Shown here one piece after another: positions 7,952 through 12,474 of a stretch of DNA of 12,474 nucleotides. The translations under genes and the position numbers were made by a program. Source of the stretch: Actinomycetes bacterium (GTDB taxonomy: Bacteria; Actinomycetota; Acidimicrobiia; Acidimicrobiales; RAAP-2); the NCBI GenBank assembly GCA_021850345.1, contig JAJZMN010000246.1, forward strand, positions 1-12,474, in the 5' to 3' direction. Within the stretch, counting starts at the first letter, position 1. Each line of letters starts with the position of its first letter. Below the pieces are notes generated by a model. The model saw only the letters and a program-made list of their open reading frames with translations. It made no database searches and was not told the origin of the DNA.

Positions 7952-8130
7952 CCGCAGCCCCTCGACGAGCGAGGCTCCCCGGGGATAGGTCCCTAGGCGA
8001 CCAGGGCAGAAGAGGGCGGAGAAGAAGTCTTCCACCATGCCGGTCGAGGGGCTGCGCATGGTCCGGCGGTCGAACGTCCGATGTCGCCGCCGTGCCAATG
8101 TGGAGGTGCCGGTCTCCTTCCTTCCGTGAC

Positions 8131-8166
8131 GCCTTGCGCGGCGCCTTGTGTGGCACCTTGCGTGAC
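8131..8166. repeat. Three imperfect 12-base tandem repeats
   Basis: Plus-strand units are GCCTTGCGCGGC (8131-8142), GCCTTGTGTGGC (8143-8154) and ACCTTGCGTGAC (8155-8166). All share CCTTG at the same phase. They lie between mraZ and rsmH, next to the 9-base repeats at 8170-8196. Confidence 0.75.
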
Positions 8167-8169
8167 GTC

Positions 8170-8196
8170 CTTCCCTGCCTTCCCTGCCTTCCCTGC
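8170..8196. repeat. Three perfect 9-base tandem repeats
   Basis: The plus strand carries CTTCCCTGC three times without interruption (8170-8178, 8179-8187, 8188-8196); on the transcribed strand this is GCAGGGAAG three times. It is a short slippage-prone tract in the mraZ-rsmH gap. Confidence 0.85.
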
Positions 8197-8241
8197 TCTC
8201 CGCGTGGCCGGGCCTGACGGCCTCCCCGGAGCGTCGCCGGC

Positions 8242-8655
8242 TCAGTCCGCCTCGAGGAACCACCGTTCCTCCGGCGCGACCCGCTCCTCCCACACCGCGG
8301 GGTTCCACAGCTCGATCCGGTCGATCGCCCCGTGCACCAGCACGTCCCCGTCCAGTGACGCGAACTCGCGGAGGTGCGCAGGAATCGCCATCCGGCCCTG
8401 CCGGTCGATCTCCACCTCGTGCGAGCTCGCTGCCCATAGGCGGGCCCGGTTGCGCGCGGTCCTCCCCTCTGCGGCCTGCTCCTGCATGGCCTGCAGCTGT
8501 CGCTGGAACTCCCCCGGCGTCCACAGCGCGAGGCAGCCTTCCCGGTTCTCGGTCAGATAGGCGCCTCGTTCGAAGTCCGCGCGGAACTTGGCAGGAAGGA
8601 TCACCCTCCCCTTCGAATCGAGCGAATGCTCGTACCTGCCAACGAATGCCGCCAC
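8242..8655 (-). CDS. mraZ: MraZ, transcriptional regulator of the dcw cluster
   Basis: A 137-residue protein with two SpoVT-AbrB-like halves, each with the DxxxR signature: DSKGR (13-17) followed by VILPAKFR, and DRQGR (84-88) followed by MAIPAHLR. In E. coli and Mollicutes MraZ forms oligomeric rings that bind several short repeats upstream of its own gene and control the dcw operon. The start is GTG (8655-8653), giving MAAFVGRYEHSLD, the normal N-terminus; a GGAG lies only 3 bases upstream, so initiation may be weak. The four repeats at 8721-8757 are the probable binding site, which implies autoregulation. It is followed by an unusually long gap before rsmH. Confidence 0.96.
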   Translation of the reverse strand: MAAFVGRYEHSLDSKGRVILPAKFRADFERGAYLTENREGCLALWTPGEFQRQLQAMQEQAAEGRTARNRARLWAASSHEVEIDRQGRMAIPAHLREFASLDGDVLVHGAIDRIELWNPAVWEERVAPEERWFLEAD

Positions 8656-8720
8656 CGGCTCCGATCCAGTCCCCGTCCCCGACCACGACGCTCCTCAGCC
8701 CGCGTCCTGTGCTCCACGTC

Positions 8721-8757
8721 CCACTTGTGCTCCACTTCGAACCACTTCACGCCACTT
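8721..8757 (-). promoter_or_regulatory. MraZ operator: four AAGTGG boxes
   Basis: Read on the minus strand, AAGTGG occurs at 8757-8752, 8747-8742, 8737-8732 and 8726-8721, with start-to-start distances of 10, 10 and 11 bases. The first is AAAGTGG and the next two are GAAGTGG, each followed by a 3-base spacer. The known Mollicute MraZ site is a series of AAAGTG(T/G) units with 3-base spacers, and the E. coli site is a TGGG-type repeat with the same 10-base period. Place, period and core all match, and mraZ starts 66 bases downstream. Confidence 0.85.
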
Positions 8758-8782
8758 TACGCCCCTTACCCCCACCGGTCAG
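8754..8782 (-). promoter_or_regulatory. Likely mraZ promoter overlapping the first MraZ box
   Basis: On the minus strand CTGACC (8782-8777, 4 of 6 matches to TTGACA) is followed after 17 bases by TAAAGT (8759-8754, 4 of 6 matches to TATAAT). The -10 element shares bases with the first MraZ box, and the predicted start near 8747 would place the other boxes over the initiation region, as expected for repression. The hexamers are modest, so the call leans on spacing and on the operator. Confidence 0.45.
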
Positions 8783-8877
8783 CAACGTCATCCCACCTGG
8801 CCCCCTCGGGGATGCAAGACGTCGATGACCGACGGGGCCAGAAGGACCGGAGGAACAACCAGAGAAGAGCGGCGTGC

Positions 8878-8909
8878 GGGAGAAAGAGAGGGAGAGGAAG
8901 AGGAAGAGG
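8878..8909 (-). other. 32-base pure pyrimidine tract downstream of the LplA-like gene
   Basis: Bases 8878-8909 are all purine on the plus strand, so all C/T on the transcribed strand, built largely from hexamers such as CCTCTT and CCTCTC. It begins 15 bases after the stop of the LplA-like gene and lies about 95 bases before the mraZ promoter. No hairpin with a T tract is visible, so it does not look like a standard terminator. The rest of the 8656-8924 gap holds the promoter and operator listed separately. Confidence 0.6.
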
Positions 8910-8924
8910 CGGCCGGCGCCGCGC

Positions 8925-9635
8925 TCAGGCCCCCACCACTTCCCAGGTCGCCGGCTCGGGCAACGCGCGCAGGAGCGCGTCGTGTCCCCACGATCCGGTC
9001 AGGCCGAGATCCTCCAGCCCCGCGGCCGCTCCGCGCAGCGCGTCGGTGAGCCCTGGTCGAGCGGCAGGCGGCACAGCGAGCACCTCGACGAGCGGCTCGG
9101 GGTCCCATCGCCGGTAGACGCAGCCGTGGACGAGGGCGCCTTCCCGACTCCGCCACTGGGCAAGGCCCACGAGCTTGCGCCCGTCCAGGCTGACCTCGCC
9201 TGGCCCGATGCCGGCGAAGCACACCACATCGGCCCCATACGCCGGGACGGACGCCCCCCGGTGGACGGCCGAGTCATCGAGGCCGAGCGCACGCGCCCAC
9301 CACTCCCCGGCGACCGCAGCGCTCTCGCGCGGCTCGGCCGACCACATCGGATCCCCGCGGGGCACCCAGAGGTCGGCCCACACCTGCGCGCCCGGGAGGA
9401 GAAGCACCGCCCCACCACCGCTCCGGCGGCGCACCACCTCGACCCCGGACCGACGGGCGCGGCCGGGGTCCACGACCATCTCGCGCTGGGCGCTGCCGAG
9501 GACGACCAGTGGTCGCCGCACATCGCGCACAACGACACGCCGCCCTGCGGTGCGGAAGGACTCGACGTCGAAGTCGCCCGGACCCGTGCCGGGCAGCCCC
9601 CCGCTCAGGAGGCGACTGCCAGATAGGGCTCCCAC
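8925..9635 (-). CDS. Stand-alone LplA-like (biotin/lipoate protein ligase family) protein
   Basis: About 236 residues matching the catalytic fold of lipoate and biotin ligases. Visible are PLVVLGSAQ (42-50), the nucleotide-binding RRRSGGGAV (69-77), CFAGIGPGEVSLDGRKLVG (139-157) with the conserved Lys 154, and CVYRRWDP (162-169). The family attaches lipoate, octanoate or biotin to carrier domains through an acyl-adenylate; the exact substrate cannot be read from the sequence. Actinobacteria often carry a short version of this kind. The start is uncertain: the GTG at 9635-9633 is the nearest usable start and overlaps the HNH gene by 31 bases; the frame runs further upstream, but that part would lie inside the HNH gene. 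No lipoate-dependent enzyme or carrier gene is nearby. Confidence 0.8.
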   Translation of the reverse strand: MGALSGSRLLSGGLPGTGPGDFDVESFRTAGRRVVVRDVRRPLVVLGSAQREMVVDPGRARRSGVEVVRRRSGGGAVLLLPGAQVWADLWVPRGDPMWSAEPRESAAVAGEWWARALGLDDSAVHRGASVPAYGADVVCFAGIGPGEVSLDGRKLVGLAQWRSREGALVHGCVYRRWDPEPLVEVLAVPPAARPGLTDALRGAAAGLEDLGLTGSWGHDALLRALPEPATWEVVGA

Positions 9636-10111
9636 AGCGGATCGATCTCCGAGAGGTGGCGGAGGCGCCAGAGGTGCCCGTCGGGGGCCCAGGGCTTGAA
9701 GGGCAGGGTCCAGCCGATCTCGGAAAGGAGCTGGTCCCCCTTCATCAGGTTGTCCCGCTTGCAGGACGCGACGACGTTCGTCCACTCGTGGCGTCCGCCC
9801 CGGCTCCGCGGTACGACGTGGTCGACCGTGTCCGCCGCCTCGGCGCAGTACGCGCACAGCCCCCCGTCTCGCCGCAGCACGGCGCGCCTCGTGAGCGGCG
9901 GCGTACGCGCCCACCGCGGGATTCGCACCATCCGGGACAGGCGCACGATCGCCGGCACCTCGACGCTGAGCTGTGCAGAGCGGAACACCCGTCCCTCCGG
10001 CCTGAACGCGACCGCCTCGGCACGACCGTCCAGCATGAGGACGACCGCGCGTCTATCGGACACCAACGCCAGCGGCTCGTACGTCGCGTTGAGCAGGAGG
10101 ACCCGCTCCAT
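9605..10111 (-). CDS. HNH endonuclease family protein
   Basis: A 168-residue protein of the widespread actinobacterial group that starts MERVLLLNATYEPL. After a basic stretch (52-80) comes the HNH core: CAYC (86-89), TVDHVVPRSRGG (95-106) with likely catalytic His 98, TNVV (111-114) and CKRDNLMKGD (117-126). Many relatives have a fourth zinc-ligand Cys where Asp 120 stands. The C-terminal EIGWTLPFKP is also typical. The ATG at 10111 is chosen by this homology; the ribosome site is weak. It lies 11 bases after the 91-residue gene and overlaps the LplA-like gene. It has no methylase or phage neighbours, so a restriction role has no support; the cellular function of this group is not established. 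Confidence 0.85.
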   Translation of the reverse strand: MERVLLLNATYEPLALVSDRRAVVLMLDGRAEAVAFRPEGRVFRSAQLSVEVPAIVRLSRMVRIPRWARTPPLTRRAVLRRDGGLCAYCAEAADTVDHVVPRSRGGRHEWTNVVASCKRDNLMKGDQLLSEIGWTLPFKPWAPDGHLWRLRHLSEIDPLWEPYLAVAS

Positions 10112-10122
10112 GGTCCGGAAGG

Positions 10123-10398
10123 CTACCGGAGCAGGCGAGCGGGCCGGCGCCATCGGGATCGGCACCACTCGAGAAACTCGACGACGTCTTCGGGTGCCGG
10201 GGACGTCTCCCCGTCTCCCCCGTAGGCAGTCTCCATGCGGAACCGCCAGTACGCCTCGTCGGGCCATGGGGCGGGGGGCCAGCTCCGCCACCACCCCGGG
10301 CGCGCAAAGCGCACCGCCATCGCGACCGCGACCGGCCAGAGCGCCGGGCGCAAGACGACGGCTCGTGCGACCTCTCGAAGTCCGGCCGGCGGGGTCAC
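10123..10398 (-). CDS. Unrecognised 91-residue protein, tryptophan-rich
   Basis: I do not recognise a named domain. The protein has an N-terminal amphipathic or weakly hydrophobic stretch (about 7-33, with LRPALWPVAVAM at 16-27), then a dense aromatic motif ARPGWWRSWPP (32-42), PDEAYWRFRMETAYGGDG (46-63) and a C-terminal PEDVVEFLEWCRSRW (69-83). The composition looks like a real conserved protein, and I recall similar actinobacterial hypothetical proteins. The GTG start (10398-10396) overlaps the ROK kinase stop as GTGA, and the TAG is 11 bases before the HNH gene, so it belongs to the same operon. There is no signal peptide. It may associate with the membrane, which is inference only. Confidence 0.75.
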   Translation of the reverse strand: MTPPAGLREVARAVVLRPALWPVAVAMAVRFARPGWWRSWPPAPWPDEAYWRFRMETAYGGDGETSPAPEDVVEFLEWCRSRWRRPARLLR

Positions 10399-11312
10399 GT
10401 CCGCGCCGCGCGATCCACGCCGCGGAACCCCACGGCGCCCGCTCCGGCCAATGGCCCGTCTGCGCCAAGCGCCCCGGGCGAGATCCGCGCGCCCGCGACG
10501 AACGAGAGGCGCGCGCGTGCGGAGAGCTCCGCCTGTGCGGCGGCGAAGAACGGCGCGCCGAAGCCGAGCGCGACGGAACCGGAGACGACGGCGAGCTGGA
10601 GGTCGAGGAGCGTCGCCACCGACGCGACGGCGCGCCCCACGAGCGTTCCCGCCCGCTCCTTCACCTCGGCTGCGGCCTCGGCCGCCGGGCGGCCGGTCTG
10701 GGCTTCGATGGCGGTGCCGGACGCCTCGGCCTCGAGACACCCCCTGGCACCGCACGCGCACCGCCGGCCGTCGGGGACGACGACGACGTGGCCGATATGG
10801 CCGGCATTGCCGAGGCGTCCGTCGAGCAGCCGTCCGTCGACCACGAGGCCTCCTCCGACACCGGTCGAGACGACCATCGCCAGGTAGTCACGGCTCCCCA
10901 CGGCGCTCCCGTAGCGGCCCTCGGCGAGGGCCAGCGCCTTGGCGTCGTTGTCGACGAAGGTGGGCAGCCCGGTCAATGCGAGGAGGCGCTCGCGGAGGCG
11001 AAAGTCCCGCCATCCGGGGATGTTGAGCGGCGAGACGGCGTCCCCGTGGTCGCGCATGGGCCCCCCGCATCCCACGCCGCACGCCAACGCGCCGGTGGCC
11101 ACGTCGAGCCCGAGCACCTCCCGCACGACCGATGCGAGCGCCGTCCAGAGGGTCTCGGCGTCAGCCCCCCGAGGAGTGGGTACCAGCGCCGAGGCGAGCA
11201 CCGAGCCGTCAGAGGCGACGATCCCCGCGCGGAACTTACTGCCGCCGATGTCGACGGCCAGGACGTGGCCCGTGCTCAGCGGTCGCGCCGGAAGAGGTGT
11301 GAGCGGATCCAC
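10395..11312 (-). CDS. ROK-family sugar kinase, probably glucokinase
   Basis: A 305-residue cytoplasmic kinase that most likely phosphorylates glucose or a related hexose with ATP. The phosphate-binding AVDIGGSKFRAG is at 19-30, the catalytic segment DNDAKALALAEGRYG at 121-135, STGVGGG at 139-145, and the zinc site GHIGH (171-175) with CACGARGCLE (185-194), the ROK signature. Glucokinase is the commonest ROK enzyme in Actinobacteria, but the sugar is not proven, and without a helix-turn-helix domain it is not a ROK repressor. The GTG at 11312 is the closest standard start and overlaps the DUF3040 gene by 37 bases; a CTG at the DUF3040 stop would give a shorter N-terminus. Its stop overlaps the next gene as GTGA. 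Confidence 0.88.
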   Translation of the reverse strand: MDPLTPLPARPLSTGHVLAVDIGGSKFRAGIVASDGSVLASALVPTPRGADAETLWTALASVVREVLGLDVATGALACGVGCGGPMRDHGDAVSPLNIPGWRDFRLRERLLALTGLPTFVDNDAKALALAEGRYGSAVGSRDYLAMVVSTGVGGGLVVDGRLLDGRLGNAGHIGHVVVVPDGRRCACGARGCLEAEASGTAIEAQTGRPAAEAAAEVKERAGTLVGRAVASVATLLDLQLAVVSGSVALGFGAPFFAAAQAELSARARLSFVAGARISPGALGADGPLAGAGAVGFRGVDRAART

Positions 11313-11665
11313 TCCCTGGTGCCGTAGAGCGCATGCTCGAAGCTCGCCGCTTCCTCGCCGGTGCGTCGAGCATGGGTGAGGTCGTGCCAGCTGGCCTTGC
11401 CCAGTCGCCGCAGGTTCCGCTCGAAGATGACAGCCGAGCCGAACATCAGTGCGACGCCCACGAGACCGAGCACGACGGACTCGGAATAGCACGCGACGAG
11501 GACGGCGAGACCCACGAGAAATCCGACCGCCGCCCACTTGCACTGCCTGCCCGCATGCCGGTAGATGGTCTTGTTCTTCACGCGCTCCGCGAACTGCGGG
11601 TCGTGGCGGACGAGCGACTCCTCGAGCTCGGCCAGAATGCGCTGCTCGTGCTCAGACAGCGGCAC
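11276..11665 (-). CDS. DUF3040 small membrane protein
   Basis: A 129-residue protein starting MPLSEHEQRILAELEESL, the signature of DUF3040, a family of unknown function found in Actinobacteria and sometimes located upstream of mraZ. A short soluble N-terminus with Q-F-A at 24-26 is followed by two membrane helices (about 45-60 and 64-81) and a basic cytoplasmic tail ending HLFRRDR. The GTG (11665-11663) has a good Shine-Dalgarno AGGAGGG (11674-11680) 8 bases upstream. It is probably the first gene of the group that runs through ROK, the 91-residue protein, HNH and LplA-like. Confidence 0.9.
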   Translation of the reverse strand: MPLSEHEQRILAELEESLVRHDPQFAERVKNKTIYRHAGRQCKWAAVGFLVGLAVLVACYSESVVLGLVGVALMFGSAVIFERNLRRLGKASWHDLTHARRTGEEAASFEHALYGTREWIRSHLFRRDR

Positions 11666-11856
11666 CGGCGCGACCCTCCTCGACTCCCCCTGGCCCCGTG
11701 GCCTGCCGTCGCTGCACGGTGAAGGTCCTCCTCACCCGTCCGCTCGCCGCGCTCGTGCCCATCGCGGCCATGTTCGCGCGAGCCCTTCCTCGGCACCAGA
11801 GTCTACGACGCGTCGCCCAACTCGACACTGCGCCCCGACGCGCTCCGTACGCGTTC
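11666..11856. other. 191-base gap between lapA and the DUF3040 gene
   Basis: No gene is seen. It holds the DUF3040 ribosome binding site (11674-11680). A TAGACT on the minus strand (11805-11800) could be a -10 element, but the base run 17 positions upstream (GTGTCG) is a poor -35, so a promoter for the downstream operon is possible rather than shown. No terminator-like hairpin was found after lapA. Confidence 0.4.
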
Positions 11857-12144
11857 CTACGTGCGCTCGTGGCCCGCGGCACGCCGGCGGCGCCGGAGCC
11901 ACCCCCACGAGGCGGCCACCGCGGCCCCGAGGAACCCGGAGATGACGATGACGACGATCAAAGGGGCCGTCGCCGTCGTCACCCAGAAGCGGATCTGCAC
12001 CTCCTGGAAGTTCGCCACGGCGAACCAGACCAGAAGGACGAGGGTCACGCCCGCGAGCACGAGCCGGACGTCCCGCCGGCGATCGTGACGCGGCGGCTCT
12101 CCGGACGGCGGCTCCGCGCTCGGTGCTGTCCACCGGTCCTCCAC
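11857..12144 (-). CDS. LapA-domain (DUF1049) membrane protein
   Basis: A 95-residue protein with a hydrophilic N-terminus (1-26), two membrane helices (about 27-45 and 60-79) and a basic end WLRRRRR (82-88). The segment FAVANFQEVQIRFW (41-54) between the helices matches the N-x(3)-V-x-(I/L)-x-F pattern of LapA proteins. In Gram-negative bacteria LapA assists lipopolysaccharide assembly; in Actinobacteria the role is unknown. The GTG (12144-12142) has a near-perfect Shine-Dalgarno AAAGGAGG (12150-12157) 5 bases upstream. The 5' region ends at the TnpB-associated hairpins about 100 bases upstream, so an inserted element may have separated lapA from its former neighbour. Confidence 0.85.
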   Translation of the reverse strand: MEDRWTAPSAEPPSGEPPRHDRRRDVRLVLAGVTLVLLVWFAVANFQEVQIRFWVTTATAPLIVVIVISGFLGAAVAASWGWLRRRRRAAGHERT

Positions 12145-12246
12145 TCCCGCCTCCTTTCGGCTCCGGGGCCTCGGCGTGTTGCAGGCTCGGGGCGATGCGA
12201 GACCGCCACCCGGCGTTGCCTGCTATCCCTCGACCGTTACCAGCAC
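12145..12246. other. Short region between the TnpB-associated hairpins and lapA
   Basis: It holds the lapA ribosome binding site (12150-12157) and, if the element ends just after the last hairpin, the junction with host DNA and the place where a TnpB guide would be transcribed on the minus strand. I cannot fix the element boundary because the other end lies outside the window. No clear promoter for lapA was seen. Confidence 0.4.
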
Positions 12247-12322
12247 CGTGCTCAAACGTGAGCACGCTCAGGCAGCCACGGGTTGCCCCGTGGCGGTGAC
12301 GGACTCGCCCGGTTGCCCGGAC
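12247..12322 (-). ncRNA. Probable 3' part of a TnpB omega RNA / right end of the element
   Basis: Three hairpins follow each other on the minus strand. The first pairs 12322-12317 with 12312-12307 (6 pairs, one G-T) around a GCAA loop. The second pairs 12294-12287 with 12282-12275 (8 perfect pairs, GCCACGGG with CCCGTGGC) around a GCAA loop. The third pairs 12266-12259 with 12254-12247 (8 perfect pairs, CGTGCTCA with TGAGCACG) around a CGTT loop. Loop centres are about 30 and 28 bases apart. The first two lie in the last tnpB codons and the third after the stop. In IS200/IS605 and IS607 elements the omega RNA overlaps the 3' end of tnpB and runs to the element end, with the guide beyond it. 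Confidence 0.5.
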
Positions 12323-12474
12323 CCGTCTAAGCGCTTCACTGAGACGTCCGGCCGAAGCCGAATGTGTGTCCCTCGACGCCCGTTTTGTGTCTCGGTGCCA
12401 CTCACCGCGACAAGGTATTGGTGCCCATAGGCAGCAAGGTTGCGCGCTGCGTTCAAGTCCCTGTCGACAACGAG
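12268..12474 (-). CDS. tnpB: TnpB-type RNA-guided nuclease / transposon accessory protein (C-terminal end only)
   Basis: The last 68 codons of a gene that continues beyond the right edge. It opens with LVVDRDLNAARNLAAYG; DRDxNAARN is the third RuvC motif of TnpB, carrying a catalytic Asp. VSGTETQNGRRG and VKRLDG after it match the tails of actinobacterial TnpB proteins. TnpB is an RNA-guided DNA nuclease of IS200/IS605 and IS607 elements. The stop is TGA (12270-12268). The zinc finger, the other RuvC residues, any tnpA and the left end are not in view, so intactness cannot be judged. The DNA here looks less GC-rich than its neighbours, with runs such as gttttgtgt, which fits acquisition by transfer. 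Confidence 0.85.
   Translation of the reverse strand, partial: LVVDRDLNAARNLAAYGHQYLVAVSGTETQNGRRGTHIRLRPDVSVKRLDGSGQPGESVTATGQPVAA

Larger units (their letters stand above)
7952..8241. other. 290-base gap between mraZ and rsmH with no recognised gene
   Basis: mraZ and rsmH are usually separated by far less. On the transcribed strand the gap holds two blocks of short tandem repeats (listed separately), a purine-rich stretch after them, and the rsmH ribosome binding site at 7958-7963. Open frames cross it in several phases because of the high GC content; none shows a recognisable domain. I see no strong terminator and no convincing promoter, so whether rsmH is co-transcribed with mraZ or has its own promoter cannot be settled by reading. 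Confidence 0.6.

Noticed and set aside
7978..8000. CCTAGG and CCCCGGGG palindromes before rsmH as a terminator
   Set aside because: Stems are short, and there is no T tract on the transcribed strand.
6984..8156. Extension of the ftsL-like frame upstream, with a histone-like RKVPHKAPRKASRK stretch
   Set aside because: The basic stretch is only the 12-base tandem repeat read in one phase, and the frame then runs through rsmH out of phase. The ATG at 6983 with the ATGA overlap is the natural start.
8131..8196. Possible CRISPR-like array
   Set aside because: Units of 9 and 12 bases are directly adjacent with no spacers.
7952..8686. A frame in phase with rsmH that stays open far upstream, past mraZ
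   Set aside because: The conserved RsmH N-terminus and a good ribosome site place the start at 7951. Upstream residues are Arg-rich, without a domain, and overlap mraZ; long open frames are expected at this GC content.
9636..9914. Upstream extension of the LplA-like frame to an ATG at 9914
   Set aside because: It lies entirely inside the well-supported HNH gene in another phase, and its translation shows no ligase homology; the ligase domain begins shortly before GDFDVESF.
9605..10111. HNH gene as part of a restriction or defence system
   Set aside because: No methylase, helicase, toxin-antitoxin or phage genes nearby, and this HNH group is a common chromosomal gene in Actinobacteria.
11800..11805. 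TAGACT as a -10 element of a DUF3040 promoter
   Set aside because: No acceptable -35 at 16-18 bases; kept only as a remark on the gap.

Overview
The window carries high-GC, tightly packed DNA in which every recognisable gene lies on the minus strand, so the story reads from the right edge (12474) to the left edge (1). The content suggests an actinobacterium: a dcw (division and cell wall) cluster headed by mraZ, small DUF3040 and LapA-type membrane proteins, a CxCPPxxPCxCG motif in RsmH, many GTG starts, and a MurE with the DNPR motif that marks meso-diaminopimelate peptidoglycan. A deep lineage such as Acidimicrobiia is possible, but that is a guess from gene content.

Right part (12474 to about 8925): the last codons of a TnpB-type RuvC nuclease (IS200/IS605 or IS607 family) run in from the right edge. 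Its final codons and the bases after its stop contain three regularly spaced hairpins that look like the 3' end of an omega RNA. Then come a LapA-domain membrane protein, and a compact group of DUF3040 membrane protein, ROK sugar kinase, a 91-residue unrecognised protein, an HNH endonuclease and a stand-alone LplA-like ligase. From DUF3040 onward these genes overlap or nearly touch, so they are probably one operon.

Middle (about 8924 to 7952): a 269-base intergenic region holds a likely promoter and four (A)AAGTGG boxes with 10-11 base spacing just before mraZ. This matches the known arrangement of MraZ operators. mraZ follows, then a 290-base gap with two kinds of short tandem repeat.

Left part (7951 to 1): rsmH, an ftsL-like gene, ftsI, murE, mraY, ftsW and the first half of murG. 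Several junctions are 4-base ATGA or GTGA overlaps, so translation is probably coupled. Together they encode 16S rRNA methylation (RsmH), the septal synthase pair FtsW-FtsI with its FtsL-like partner, addition of the third stem-peptide residue (MurE), and lipid I and lipid II synthesis (MraY, MurG).

Two genes expected in this order, murF (between murE and mraY) and murD (between mraY and ftsW), are not there. In the murD position sits a 27-codon reading frame that overlaps the mraY stop and the ftsW start. MurG also departs from the family at several normally conserved positions. I see no CRISPR array, tRNA, rRNA, prophage or defence island. The points most worth checking are the MraZ operator, the omega RNA-like 3' end, the missing mur ligases and the divergent MurG.
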